DNA of 64,000 nucleotides, taken from Paracyclopina nana. Its lineage: Eukaryota; Arthropoda; Copepoda; Cyclopoida; Cyclopettidae. Position numbers and translations under genes: made by a program. The stretch lies in assembly GCA_019096065.1 (NCBI GenBank), contig JAGUCH010000006.1, positions 4,484,001 through 4,548,000 on the forward strand. Reading direction: 5' to 3'. Under the pieces are notes generated by a model. It was given only the letters and a program-made list of their open reading frames with translations. It searched no databases and was not told where the DNA came from. Every line of letters starts with the position of its first letter. The stretch's first letter is position 1. Below are positions 10,754 through 22,849 of this stretch, one piece after another.

Positions 10754-10801
10754 ACTCGGTGCAAAGTGTGTTAATTGGAAAAAAACTGCATTTTCGCAAT
10801 A

Positions 10802-11878
10802 ATGGCTGACTTCCTAAAGGAGAACGATTATTTGCTCATTGAGCTTGCCAAAGCTCATGACGTGCGAAGCCAACGAAATTTCCAGGTCGTTGCAGAAATG
10901 TGGGAAGTCATAGCGGCCTCGTACAATGCCCAAACCGGGTCAAACTATACCAAAAAGCAATTGCAGAAACGTCTCACCAATTTGACGTACCGATTCAGAA
11001 AACTCACCAATACTCTATCAACAGATGGCATTCGTTCATCACCTATGAAAAGCCTGGAAGAATTGACGAACGCAGAGTTTGAAATGAAATATGAGGACTG
11101 GAATGCCAACCCGGAGGTCGACCAAGAGCTAACAGACATGAATAGTCAGCCTCCTGCTCCAGCTCCACCTATGGAATCATCTCTGCCAGAAGAAAGCAGT
11201 ACATCTTCGGAGCAGCAAAATATAATTCCTCAAGGGGACGTCGAGCCCCCAAATGCACCTGGATCGACTGACATGAAGAAAAGCGACAGAATCCTGCTCA
11301 AATTAGCAAAGGAACATGACATCAGACACATCAGGAACATACAAGTTTTAACTGAAGTGTGGGAAGAAGTGAGGCAAAAATTCAACAAAGCAACTGGCTT
11401 TAATTTGACTAAAAAGCAGTGTCAAAAGAAGCTCGCCAATCTAGTGCAAAGGCAGAGAAAGCTGCAGCAAATGGCTAACAGAGATCGGTCATCAAAATCC
11501 GAGGGAGAAGGTGGCGAAGACCAATATGTGGATAACAGTGATCCTTTGGCTGATGGCGAGGCGGAAATGGACCATAAGGAGCCACAGGTGGACATTTATG
11601 AGAACTACGATTCCAGCTACTATGGCGGTGACAAGATGAACAGTAGCGGCACAGTCATAGAGGCCGATGATTACGAGCAGCTTCGAGTGAGAGCAGAGAT
11701 TGCCAAAGAAGAGGCTGAAATCAAGCGGGCCCAAGCTGAAGAGATGAGGTTCAAGAAAGAGAAACTCCTGGCTGAGGCTGCCAAAGCTCAGATCATGGAG
11801 GCAAAACGAAGAGCAGAGCTGGCAGAGTTAGAGCTTTTGGCAAAACGAAAAGAACTCGAAAGCATATTGAAAGCATGA
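10802..11878 (+). CDS. Protein with two SANT/Myb-like domains and a coiled coil, copy 4
   Basis: 358 residues from the ATG at 10802; the longer frame from 10775 starts with TTG and was not used. Two Myb/SANT-like domains are visible: residues about 5-75 (LLIELAKAHDVRSQRN, TKKQLQKRLTNLTYR) and about 165-235 (LLKLAKEHDIRHIRN, TKKQCQKKLANLVQR). They are separated by a Pro/Ser/Glu-rich linker. A C-terminal coiled coil (AEIAKEEAEIKRAQAEEMRFKKEKLL) is shared with copies 1-3. The internal domain duplication plus the neighbouring single-domain copies suggest local tandem duplication. The gap to copy 3 is 48 bp with no AATAAA. Confidence 0.8.
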   Translation: MADFLKENDYLLIELAKAHDVRSQRNFQVVAEMWEVIAASYNAQTGSNYTKKQLQKRLTNLTYRFRKLTNTLSTDGIRSSPMKSLEELTNAEFEMKYEDWNANPEVDQELTDMNSQPPAPAPPMESSLPEESSTSSEQQNIIPQGDVEPPNAPGSTDMKKSDRILLKLAKEHDIRHIRNIQVLTEVWEEVRQKFNKATGFNLTKKQCQKKLANLVQRQRKLQQMANRDRSSKSEGEGGEDQYVDNSDPLADGEAEMDHKEPQVDIYENYDSSYYGGDKMNSSGTVIEADDYEQLRVRAEIAKEEAEIKRAQAEEMRFKKEKLLAEAAKAQIMEAKRRAELAELELLAKRKELESILKA

Positions 11879-12018
11879 ACTTGTGTACTACTAAGAACAT
11901 TGCTGTAGATGAAGTCATGAATGCTTGAAAAATTATGTGGTTGCCAACCAAGTTCAAATATATTGTAAATATCCCGATGTAATGAGTCCATTATTTCATT
12001 TCAGATTTTTTGAGTTGG

Positions 12019-15000
12019 ATGAATTTTGCAAAACGAAGGGGGCATAGGCCCAACAGCAGAGGTGGAAGAGGTCGTGGTAATGTGAATCAAAACCACTCCC
12101 AAGGGACTGCTACTGCCAGAAAAAACAAAGAATTCGATGATGATGACCTAGAAGATTATGACTATGACCCTGAGGAGGATGAAGAGAGTTCATCCGAAGA
12201 CGATGAGTGGCTCATTGAGGATGACCAAGATGAGGTCGTTGGCGACATCAAGAGCAGTGTTAAGCCAGCAGAACGAAGGAAAGTGGAAATGCAAATTTTG
12301 CACATGTCCGAGCAGTCACAGCAGTCTGTGATCCAAATGCTCAAGGAGATTCATGGTAGTCAGTTCAAAATAAGAGATGCGTCAAGCTACGTTGACGCTG
12401 GCCAAAGGATTGATCGGAGGTTTTGGATCCAAGATCGACTTCGTGTCACAGATGTCATCACGTTTGATGATAAGACTGACGAAAGCAGCGAAGCTGACCA
12501 ATTCGCGCTGAAAAAATTGGAGTCCTACGGTTTCCACCGCTCCAGATGCATAGAAGCACTCAAGAAGACTGACGATGATGCTGGCAAAGCTTACGAGCTA
12601 CTTATGAATGAGCTCTTTGATTTGCATGACAACAGCCTAGAAAGCTCTGACATGGGCTCTTTAAGCACTGAGAAAGAGGACGAGAAGCTCGTAATTCAGT
12701 CCATTTATGGGGACGACGCTCTGGTGGAGAGGATTTCTGGCAAACTATGGGAAATCAAGCTGGTGTTGCCTCAGCTCTTGGACATACTAAAATCTCAAAT
12801 CAACGATGTTCCAAAGGGAAATACGCTTATGAGCAAGTCAAAGGCTGCTGTAGCCTCAAGAGAGGAGCTAGAAAAGGATAAAAATGTATGCCAGTTTTTC
12901 CTACGCGGCCACTGCAAATTCGGTGCGAGGTGCTACAAGAGGCATGTCACGGCTGATAAAGGCGCCGTCCAAGTGGATGACAAGCATTTGAGACAGGCTG
13001 ATGCCAAGGAGCAAGAGTTCATCCTAGAGATCAGATTTCCTGAGAAATGCTTGTATCCTCTGAGTCCACCTTTGGTCAGCCTCATGCCAACCTCCACCAA
13101 AATTCCTCGTCCTGCCTGCTTGAAAATCACTTCCAGGCTGATGCAGGAGGCAAAAGATATGGCTCAAGATCAGGTGCCGTCTGTTTTCAGCTTGATCAGT
13201 CTCCTGGAAAACGCGGAGGAGATGAAAAAGGCCGTGGAAGGCCAAGATGTCAAGTTCAGTTTTGCCATTGGTCTTGAGCCTGATTCGTTGGATAGTGTTG
13301 ATGGCCAGTCAAAGATGATGGCTTCCCTTGGAATTTCCTCTACTAATTTGAAAACAACTGGTAGCTCAAAAAATTCGTTTAGGACTTCAAGGGATTCTAA
13401 AAGGGACGATGAAAAGATCCTTGAACGCTACAAGAAAAGATCAATCAACAAGGGAATGATTGAAGCGAGAAAGGCTCTTCCTGCGTGGAAAGAGCAAGAC
13501 TCTATTTTGAAGGCTCTCCAAAATAATCAGATACTCGTGATATCAGGCATGACAGGCTGTGGCAAAAGTACCCAAGTACCTCAATACATCCTGGACGCGA
13601 GCCTGGCCATAGGACAAGTACCTAACATCATCTGCACTCAACCGAGGAGAATATCTGCCATGGGAGTCGCGGATCGTGTGGCCCAAGAACGAGATGAGAA
13701 AATTGGAAATGTCGTGGGCTACCAAATCCGGTTGGAGTCAAAGACGAGCTCTTCAACCAGGCTGCTTTTTTGCACAACTGGCATCCTTTTGCGTCGCCTT
13801 GAATCCGATCCAGAATTGGCAAGCGTGAGCCACGTCATAATCGACGAGGTGCATGAGAGATCCGAAGAGAGCGATTTTTTGCTCATGATCATCCGTGATT
13901 TATTGCCTAGACGACCTGACTTGAAGGTGCTCCTGATGTCAGCCACCTTAAATGCTTCCATCTTTGCCCAATATTTCAAGGGAAATGTACCTGTGATTGA
14001 CATCCCTGGAAGAACGTTTCCAGTGACGCAGCATTACCTAGAGGATATTCTAGAAACGCTTGAGCATTTCACGATCGAGGAAAATTCACCCTATGCCAAA
14101 AGACGTCCAAGACAAGAGAACTTTGCTCGGAAGAAGATTAACAAAATGGGAAAGGACATCTTTCTCGATGACTACGACGCCGAAATGCTATTCAATGAGT
14201 CTAATCAGGATGGCTTTAAACCTCCCAAGGACACAGTGGCAGATGAGAAGCTTGATGCTAAACAGATCCACTATCGCTATAGCTATTGCAGTGAGCGAGT
14301 GCGGAAAAATCTGAGCTTGATGGATTACGAAAAAATCAATTACGACCTGATTGAAGCCGTCCTTGTGCACATTTTAGGAGGAGGTCAAGGCAACTATCCT
14401 ATGGAAGGATCCATTCTGGTCTTTTTGCCAGGTATGCAGGAAATTATGACCTTGTTCGACCAAATTGGCAAGAACCCAACGATAGCGAAAGCCTGCAAAA
14501 TTCTGCCCCTCCATTCGAGTTTGAGCAGTGAAGAGCAAGCTCTTATTTTCAGCAAGACTATCAAAAATAGAAAACTGGTCTTGAGCACCAATCTAGCTGA
14601 AACCTCCATCACGATAGATGATTGCGTCTTCGTCATCGAAACGGGGAAAATGAAGGAGAAACGCTTCGATCCGTCCAAAAATATGGAGTCTTTGGATACC
14701 ATATGGGTATCTCAAGCGAATGCTATGCAAAGAAAAGGAAGAGCTGGACGTGTCATGTCCGGCATATGCTTTCATTTGTACACAAAGTTCAGATACGACC
14801 ATCATCTCCGCTCGTTTCCCATCCCTGAGATCCAGAGAGTGCCCTTGGAGCAAATGCTTCTGCGGATCAAAATTATGCCTCTGTTCCATGACAAGCGAAA
14901 AGTGCAACAAGTCCTGAAGCATCTCATAGAGCCTCCAGCATTGGAAAATGTCACCAATGCTCTTGAACGCCTCCGAGGAGTAGGCGCTTTGGATGACAAC

Positions 15001-16088
15001 GAAAAGCTCACTCCGCTGGGCTTCCATTTGGCCAGTCTTCCGGTGGATGTGCGTATTGGCAAATTGATGCTTTTGGGATCGGTGTTCAAGTGTCTGGATT
15101 CAGCCTTGACTATGGCAGCTTGCCTGAGCTTCAAGTCTCCGTTCGTGTCGCCATTCAACAAGCGAGACGAGGCACGGAAAAAGAGGCAGGAGTTTGCGTT
15201 GTGGGGTTCAGATCAGATCACCGATCTGCAAGCTTACAACGCCTGGAGGTCGGCCCAGAAGATAAGCTTTGCCGCAGGATATGCTTTCACTCAGGAGAAC
15301 TACCTGTCCATTCGCACCCTGCAAACAATCGTGAGCATGAAACACCAGTTCGCGGAGCTCTTGGCCAGCATTGGGTTCATCCAGGAGGAGGTCAGCTCCA
15401 GAAGACTAGAGAGGGCTGGCAAGAATGGAACAGATGGAATTGAGGTGCTCACGAGTCCTGATATTAATATCAACAACAAATCCGGCAAACTGCTCGTGTC
15501 TTTACTCTGCGCTGCCTTATATCCAAATGTGATCCAGGTTCTGAGCCCCAAGACCAAGTTCAAGCAGACAAGTAGTGGTGCAATGGCAAAAGTCACAGCC
15601 ATCGAGGACTTGCGATTTAGGTATTATGCCTATAATAGCTCTTTTTATTATTGCCACCTGCTGCAAAAAGCAATTTTGTCCCCTATAGGACCAAGAAAGA
15701 TGGTTATGTTCACCTTCATCCTTCATCGGTGATAGCTCAAGCTGGCCAATCGTTAGAGAGTGCTTACATTGTGTTTCACGAAAAAGTGAAGACCTCGCGA
15801 ATTTTCGTGCGTGAGTGCTCTCTGGTGCCAATTTACTCGATGGTATTGTTTGGAGGCTACGGCGTGGAAATTGAGCTTCAAAGAGGCCAATTTGTCCTCT
15901 CGCTAGAAGATGGGTGGATTAAATTCGTCACTTTTAGCCATGTGATTGCCGAGTGTCTCAAGGAAATGAGACGGGAATTGGATCACCTTTTGGAGGAAAA
16001 AATAGCCACTCCCAACCTGGATTTGAGCAGAAATGCTCGTGGGAAGTTGATTATAGACACAATTGTCTCCCTCATACAAAAGGAATAG
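12019..16088 (+). CDS. DHX57: ATP-dependent RNA helicase DHX57
   Basis: Two exons, 12019-15620 and 15689-16088 (68 bp intron GTATTA...CCCCTATAG), give 1333 residues (human 1386). Reading through the intron hits a stop at 15732; splicing restores LRFRTKKDGYVHLHPSSV, the conserved OB-fold start. Order: Gly/Arg-rich N terminus, acidic run, UBA-like domain (about 160-200), RWD domain (from about 215) with an inserted CCCH zinc finger (about 289-310, CQFFLRGHCKFGARCYKRH), helicase core with Walker A GMTGCGKST (about 509), DEVH box (about 609) and SAT motif, QRKGRAGR motif VI, winged helix/ratchet and OB fold (DDGWIKFVTFSH). UBA-RWD-CCCH-DEAH is the DHX57 architecture. Its start lies 15 bp after an acceptor and 141 bp after the SANT copy 4 stop. 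Confidence 0.95.
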
Positions 16089-16859
16089 TGATTTGCGAAA
16101 AAGAGATAAATAGTAATTCAAGAAGGCTCGTCTGATTGATTACTTAAGAGGTCTCTCCGAAATTGGCAAAACTGTCACGACTTTCTAGCTTTGCTTGTGC
16201 CAAAAGAAGTGAAAGAAGCCTTTGGTATTTTGCCCTGTTCATCTACTGCGACAAAATTGGCTGAGTGGTCAATTTACGTTGATATCAATGCGAGCTGAAC
16301 AAACATAAAACTCGAAAGTTTCATTAGTTTAGTTCAAAGGCATTCCCAGCTATGGCAGGAAAGCTTTCACTTTTTTTTGTAAAAGATAGCAGAGAAGATG
16401 AACAGGGCATAATCGTAAAAGAATTACATCTCGAGGCTATTACTTTATGCACCATGCTGAGGGCAAAGATGTATCAAGTCCCCAGATGATCATCATTAAT
16501 TTTTGAGATGCTTCGATCCCGAGAACGCAATATCCCTGCTGTCACTTGACAGCGATGGCCTTGCTTTCACATATGCATAGATTTCAAGTACACATTCTTG
16601 TAGTCCTCTTGGATATAGTACAATCTCGGCGAGATAGTGCACCTACGAAAAGGTCAACTTTGACACTCCATTTTGCTAGGAGCAACAGGAAAAGGCCATT
16701 TCATGCAGGCCTCGAAAATTACATGTCAACACAACATGAAAGACCTGCATCTTAGAGCAGTTTACTTGAGTGCACCCAAGTACTCAAGGCGCTAGCCTGT
16801 GTCTTTTTGTCCTTGCAGTTGCATAATACGTACTATATTCTGTGTAATTTGTAATGAGA
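16089..16859. other. Intergenic, converging 3' ends of DHX57 and the GPCR
   Basis: About 770 bp with no coding signal that I can support. It holds the 3' UTRs of the two converging genes. I did not find a canonical AATAAA for either. Confidence 0.4.
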
Positions 16860-19449
16860 TCAAACAAAGCTGGAGGTTTCGTCACTGAGGCCTAGTGCAG
16901 CAACCTTTGTTAGCCTATTTAAGGTAATTGTATCTTCAGTGAGCGGCCGCTCAACCACCATGGTATTTTTCCTTGCTTTGCTGCAGGCAGCAGTCGACAA
17001 ATAAGAGGCTGTGCTTAGCATCATTTGGCCTCCACCAGGTTGCTCCGAGTTGTTTCCGCTGCTACTGCTTCCAGGCCATTTGCACTTGAGCCTGAAATGC
17101 TTCATGCAGTAGACGTAAAAGTTGACAGAGCTGTTAAAGCTCATAAGGAAATGAGCCACGTGAGTTGTGGACTCAATCCACGTGGGCCATTGTCTCTTAT
17201 CGTTGGATGACAGCCTCACAAGCTCGTAAATGTTCGGGATCCACTTCACCGAATGACACAATATGAAGATGAACACGATTGTCAAGCTAACTTTAGCGAG
17301 GGCAATTTCATTTCTCTTCGACGAGGCTGATGTAGATACAGGCCTGTGGATATCTCCATTTGTACGACTGCTCGAAGCCATTGGCTCATTCTGAAAAGAG
17401 GCTCATCAATGAAAAGCCTACTTCTGTAGCATATTAAATTCGGCAGAAAATCAAATTCATCAGAAAAAGAAGCTTTCACTTTGCTATAAATAGTAATGAG
17501 TACATTTGTCAGAGTACGTGTCTTCAAAACCTTTGACAGCATTTTGAATACGTTGTAAAAGGATAAAAGGCCTTGCACAGCTCTGTTGATTTAGGTTGGA
17601 ATATGAATTCTAAATCTGTCCCAGCTTATGAAGAAGCCTTACTTGACTTAAAAAGGCTTGAAAAAGCAGCAAAGTATCCCATTTTATGCTTTGGTGTCTG
17701 GGAAATCAAAAGCTTTTGTCCGCTCTAAAAGAGGTGATTTGAAGTCTAGGAACGTAATTTTTATCTTAAAAGAATGCTGCTCATGCTCTAAAACGCAGAG
17801 GGAGAGTGAACAATTTATCGTGAAAGTTCACTGAATTAAAATCTTCCTCCCTTGAGCTTAGGAAGAAGTTTTCATGGGAAAAGTTTTTCCTTAGAAGAAG
17901 CATCCATACTAATATTATTGTATATCAGATGTGTTTTTCTTGAATGAAATTTGAGGCTGCATTTACAGCGAGCGTTTTTCAATATCTGCCGCATAAACGG
18001 CCTTATCTAAAGGAAACAGCTATTCAATGGAAAAATTCAGTGGCCTTTTCTTTCACGGTTCACTCAACTTTTTCCATTACAAAGCTTTGGGAAAAAGCAA
18101 CCTTTTACGGTTAAGTTGCTCGCAACTCGTTCAAATAGTAGCTGGTAGATCCTTAAAGCAGCACTCAGCTGGAATTTCGGTGATCGAACACATTTTTCCA
18201 ATTATTACCTGAAGCACCAGACACCTCAAGGTCTGAGCATTAAGGATGAGAAGAGCCACAAATGGGATGAGACCCATGAAAACGAAGTTCATCCAAATGC
18301 AGTAGATCTTGATGTAATACTCGTTCAGCCTCATTTGCGAGGCGGAAATGTCGTAGCCCATCCCAGTGATGTTGGTCTTGGTCTCGTCAAACGTTGTGTA
18401 GAGCTCGAAAAATTTGGGCGAGTTGTAGAGCAAGCTCCACGTCACTATGGGGATGATGTATCGGTTTGAGCTCCACGAGTGCGATACAGTGTAGAACGGA
18501 TGGCATACGATCAAATAGCGCTCTATCGTGATGGCCAATGTCGAGTAGATTGAGCCTGTTAAAGCAATTTGGGCTACTGGCAAAGCTTTCGGCAAAAAGA
18601 TGGCGTGAGCTCCGCTGTCCTCGAATCCCTTAAAGAGCTGAAAAATATCGAATGAATGTTAATCAACGATACAGCTGCTTCAAATGTATCTGGATGATGG
18701 GAAGTAATTTTTGATTGCGTAGGAAGACAAAGTGTTTGATCGATTTTCCTGCTTTCACCATGAAAATGTAGAAGCCTTGTCTATCATACATTATGAATTC
18801 TCTTGCGAGGGTCAAACCAAATATGGTTAGAGAGCTCTTTGTTTTCCACGCTCGGCTTTTCATAAAGCATTGTTTGCTGGTGGCGGAAGCCAGAAAATAA
18901 AAACACATTCCTCAAGTGGAAAAGTTTGTTTTTCAAGACTCCACTTCAATGATTTTTTAAAAAGCATCTTAGGTTGACTGGCTTGTGGGGAGGGGCCAGC
19001 TAAACGAAAAAATCATAGGGCTGTTGAAATGAGGTGTTGCACAACTAGCGCCTATTTTTAGAAGGGCCGATTTGGCGGCAGAAAAATATCTCTAATTACA
19101 GGATGGCACCGAACATCATTTATTCTTGCCAGCAAACTTTTTTCCAACTTACCCTTGGCAAGGCAAAAAGTATGAAACTCAGGGCGACGTAGATCAAGTC
19201 GAAAGCTGATAGCATCATCATCAATCTGTGGAATTTAAGCTGCCTCTTCATGGTGGCAAACAGGAAGATGGCGCCAAAGTTGCCCAGAATCCCAAATACA
19301 CTGATAACTGACAGCAAGAGGACTTCGAAGACGAATTCGGTGACAATTTCTTTCTCATCCACTGAGCTATTGTTGGAGTACCCCGAGAGGGACACGTTTT
19401 GCGCTGAAAATGACTCGTTTTGATCCATATTGTTAGCTTCAATTTGGGC
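16860..19449 (-). CDS. Neuropeptide GPCR, FMRFamide-receptor-like
   Basis: Three exons: 19153-19428 coding (exon begins at 19449 after acceptor TTTCTAG), 18209-18637 and 16860-17390. All junctions are phase 0, giving 411 residues. The N terminus carries N-glycosylation sequons (NES, NVS, NNSS). TM1 has GILGNF. TM3 ends in IERYLIVCHPF in place of DRY, and the following SHSWSSNRYIIPIVTWSLLYNSPKFFEL is the pattern typical of insect FMRFamide receptors. TM6 is VFIFILCHSVKWIP and TM7 ends SSVNFYVYC in place of NPxxY. The tail is Ser/Thr-rich. It should be a plasma-membrane class A receptor for an RFamide peptide, though the ligand is an inference. A splice acceptor 21 bp upstream of the ATG and a donor at 20517 (GAG|GTAAGC) suggest a non-coding first exon near 20.5-20.6 kb. 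Confidence 0.88.
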
Positions 19450-21430
19450 CTAGAAAGCATGACAGAAAAGAATATTAAGCTAAATGCTGTGCTGTGATAA
19501 AAGTGAGTAATGCAATTTCTGTTTCGCACCCTCGAGGATAAAAGTACTGCTTGTGACTTGTCAAGAGTGAATAATATTACATTTTTTCTGAGCTCTCAAG
19601 CGATAAATCTCAGTGCTAGCTTACTGCCCTAAGTGCTCACATTTTGATATGACATTTCTTGTGGACCCAAGTGCATAAACACAGAATTGAATGGCCTAGC
19701 TAGCATTCATCCATTTATTACCATCTATCTACAGTACTGCAGCAACGGCAATGTAGCATGAAGATTGTATAAAGATATATATCAGCAGTTGCTTTTTAAG
19801 AGAGTCGTTCAAAAGAAATAGTATCTGTCCTTGACACTCAAGAGAAAATTTTCATTAGAAAGCCAAGCAAGCACTGAGAGGCCTAGGCAAATGTGAAACG
19901 CTGTCTTGACACCTACTTATGAATAATCTCCATTTCCATCTTTCTTCCTTGAGTTAATTAGATTGCAACCTACAACCGATTGACTTTCCGATAGAGAAGA
20001 GCAAATGGCTTTTTGATCATGGGAGCGAAAAGTAAGCTTAGCAAATAAGTTGCAGTCTTCTGCTGAAAGTTTTGTTTAACTTGAAGAATAACCTTTCAAC
20101 CTAGAATGAACAATCTCCCAAGAGCCAAGCTTTTTAATTTTGCATCAGCAGAAACTTTATCTGATTAACTTTTTCATCTCCCTCTATAAAAAATAAGTGG
20201 GTTGCTTACTTGCCATATTTTTGCCCAGCATGAGCAACTATATCCTATAAACCCAAATCCCCTTTCTCTTTGAATGGCTCAGCTTAGCATCAACTGGTTT
20301 TCATGTTTTTTCATTGCTTACTCAATTTTTGTACTGCGTTCTCGGACAGTAATTCCTTTCGAAAAGGTACACATTCTAATCCCTCAACCTAATCCTTGAC
20401 TTAAGCTTCTTTTGTATTCTAGTGGACCCTAAAGCACAAACCACAGATATTAAATATCTGACCAAAATATTACAAAAGTGTGTTTCAAGCTGTAGACGAA
20501 TTTTTTACATTGCTTACCTCTTTTTCCAGTTGAGTTCATCATTTCAAATACCACCCATGCTCATCACATGAGTTGGAACGACAAGAAATGAGGTGGAGAA
20601 GAACAAGTCCGGTCGGTTGAAACTCCGGAAAAGCAATGCGCCCTTGCCTTACTCACGAGCTCTCGGCGGCCTCACTTTTAGAGAAAGAAGCGCTTGTAGA
20701 ATCTTTTCGAGGAAAAACGAAACAGAACATCCATCCTTCCTCAGAAAGGATGAAAGCACCCGCACTGGATAAGCCAGACTGTCAACCCCGAATTAATTTT
20801 TCATGGTTAAAAGTAAATATATAGTACTAGAACTCTTGCAACAAGATTTGGCATCCATGCATGGAGAAATAAGAATGCTATATACAGTAAATGTAGAAAT
20901 TACAAATACAATTACACGGCCGAATAGTAATCATGTTATTGGTGATAATGGTTATATTACTTGCTTAAATGCCTTTTCTCTATTCTTAGCATGTTCAAGG
21001 ATATTCCCCACCGAAAGTTGGTTATTTTCCTGGGAATACACTGGATGCATGAGATGGCGGTGCATGTCTGAAGCTCCTTTCTGGAAAATGCTAAATTCAC
21101 TATAGATTCTTCAATGGCTACATCTTTTCATCAAAAGCTTGAAATGTATCGGGTAACAGCGTTAAATTGCCACTTGCAAAAAGAATCTGCGCTGGCAACA
21201 TGCGTATAAAAATAGCGAATGTTGATGGAGTCAAATTCCACTTTGACACCTGCTAACAGAGAAAGTAATGCGTATTACTATTAGCTGAGACGGCTGAGCA
21301 GTGCATAAGTTCCGACGGTATAATTTCCATGATTTTTTTCACTGTTGTTTGATCTAGAGAAGGATAATGAACATTGTGCATCTGCAAGTGGATAATGATA
21401 ATTATACCTCACTTGATCCTTGCGCCATCT
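19450..21430. other. 5' region of the GPCR and AT-rich intergenic DNA
   Basis: The first part is probably the 5' UTR intron of the GPCR, from the acceptor at 19450 to a donor at 20517 on the minus strand. Beyond about 20.7 kb I see only AT-rich DNA with no supportable gene. Confidence 0.4.
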
Positions 21431-21810
21431 ATTTTATATGATGGAAAGTAATTTTGCATGTATAATTCAGTTTACCAATTCGTCTCAGTTCATATAACTA
21501 CACATATATAAAGGCTCAGACGTTTTACTTTATCAAGTGACACACATTATAAAGTATTTTATAAGGTGTGTTGCTCCTCTGTTTGACCAGATATTGTCCA
21601 ACAAGTAAATCCCATTGCAGAAAAAAGGAGAAAAAATGCCTTGCATGGGGATTGAACCCTGATCATCTAGATTAGGAGTCCGACGCTATACTGACTGAGC
21701 CTCTACTGACTCAACCCAAGCCCTCAAAGTAATGGATCAAATGCTAAGTCAAGATTGCCTGGTCTGGTAACTTCATTAATATTTGAAAATTACTTTCCAT
21801 CATATAAAAT
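21431..21810. repeat. 380 bp element with perfect 25 bp terminal inverted repeats
   Basis: Positions 21431-21455 and 21786-21810 are exact reverse complements (begin ATTTTATATGATGG; end CCATCATATAAAAT). The flanks do not extend the match and no obvious target duplication is seen. A tRNA-like sequence lies inside. It is best described as a MITE or foldback element. Confidence 0.7.
21637..21710 (-). pseudogene. tRNA-like sequence (pseudo-tRNA or SINE head), CCT anticodon loop
   Basis: The minus strand has an A-box-like GGCTCAGTCAGTATAGC, an anticodon-loop-like CTCCTAA, a B-box GGTTCAATCCC and a T6 run immediately downstream (21631-21636). The acceptor stem does not pair, so it is probably a tRNA-derived repeat and not a functional tRNA. 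It lies within the 380 bp inverted-repeat element. Confidence 0.5.
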
Positions 21811-22033
21811 CGTAAATGTAAACAAATTATAAAACAGGCTTACAAAATGTCTGAGCTCATTTTACAAAGTAAAAATCTCATAGCATTACTTGGCTCTCGC
21901 AAGCTCGAGCCCGCAAAGTTGCCACTCGATTTTTACTTTACAAAATTTGCTCAGCTATTTTATTAGCTTGTTTTATAAATTTTTTACATGTATAAATAGA
22001 TATTATTTGAATGTCATAGAAAAAAAGGATGGA

Positions 22034-22095
22034 GGTAGCAAGAATGGAACCACGATCACCCGAGTAGCGCGCCGACGCTCTACCACTGAGCCACC
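22034..22095 (-). pseudogene. Second tRNA-like sequence
   Basis: The minus strand reads GGTGGCTCAGTGGTAGAGCG (A box), then GTGGTTCCATTCTTG in the B-box position, and ends GCTACC, which can pair with the 5' GGTGGC. A T7 run follows. At 62 nt it is about ten bases shorter than a tRNA, so it is probably a decayed or tRNA-derived sequence. A weak inverted repeat lies next to it (about 21845-21885 with 21925-21970). Confidence 0.45.
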
Positions 22096-22849
22096 ACTTT
22101 GATTATAAAGATAACTCAGAAGCTGGGTTAAAAAATTACAGCACTGAAGCACCGAGCGCTGAGGAAACATGGCCGAACAGGCTGGCGTGGCATGGTCGCA
22201 AGACGCAACGGCAACAGGTGCAGGCGTATGTTGAAGGCTAGACCGCTGGGTCAGCTTTAATGAGCTCACGCTCGCTATCTGCAATAAAGCGAGCCGCAAA
22301 ATTTAAGGCACATCTTGCAAAAATTGCAAAGCCTAAAAAAACTTTCGTAAATTCAATTTTAGCCAATGCTTGAAATGTTGGAAAAATTAAATTCGATTAA
22401 GGTTTTTCTACTTGACACGAACCACTTAGCTTGCCACTTTAGCACAGTGAGAAAAAGCTGAGAATAAAAGCTCGACAGTCAGCAGCATTTCACACTACAG
22501 CAAACCGACATTTTTTTTAAACCAGCAAAATCATTTTATGTATTGAATAGCACATTAGCTGAATTATCTCATGGCTGAAATGTCTAGGAGTCCGGCGATT
22601 GAACAAATATTTCTGCTATCAAAATCTCAAAAGATAAGGGTTTTGATGCAAAATCTTTTGTTTTGTGGTAAATTCTAATTTTAAAAGCGTGGAAAAATCA
22701 TAGATTTTGAATTTTGTGGATATGCAAATGCAGCTTCTAAAATACACAGATCAGCATAATTGAACTTTTAAAGGTTTGGTTAATTTGACTTATTATGTTC
22801 CGTCTCTGCGTAGTTAGCCAGCTACGATTCGACCACAATTATCAGCGGT

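Larger units (their letters stand above)
10251..12004 (+). promoter_or_regulatory. Two matching splice acceptors just upstream of start codons (10251-10260 and 11995-12004)
   Basis: The decamer TTCATTTCAG occurs at 10251-10260, 8 bp before the ATG of SANT copy 3, and again at 11995-12004, 15 bp before the ATG of DHX57. Both follow pyrimidine-rich runs and each lies a short distance after an upstream stop codon. They look like acceptors for trans-splicing of a spliced leader or for 5' UTR introns. Confidence 0.45.

Noticed and set aside
15621..15732. Apparent premature stop and frameshift in DHX57
   Set aside because: A 68 bp GT-AG intron (15621-15688) restores the frame and the conserved KDGYVHLHPSSV segment.
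21637..22095. Functional tRNA genes
   Set aside because: One lacks a pairing acceptor stem and the other is about ten bases too short, so both are called tRNA-like remnants.
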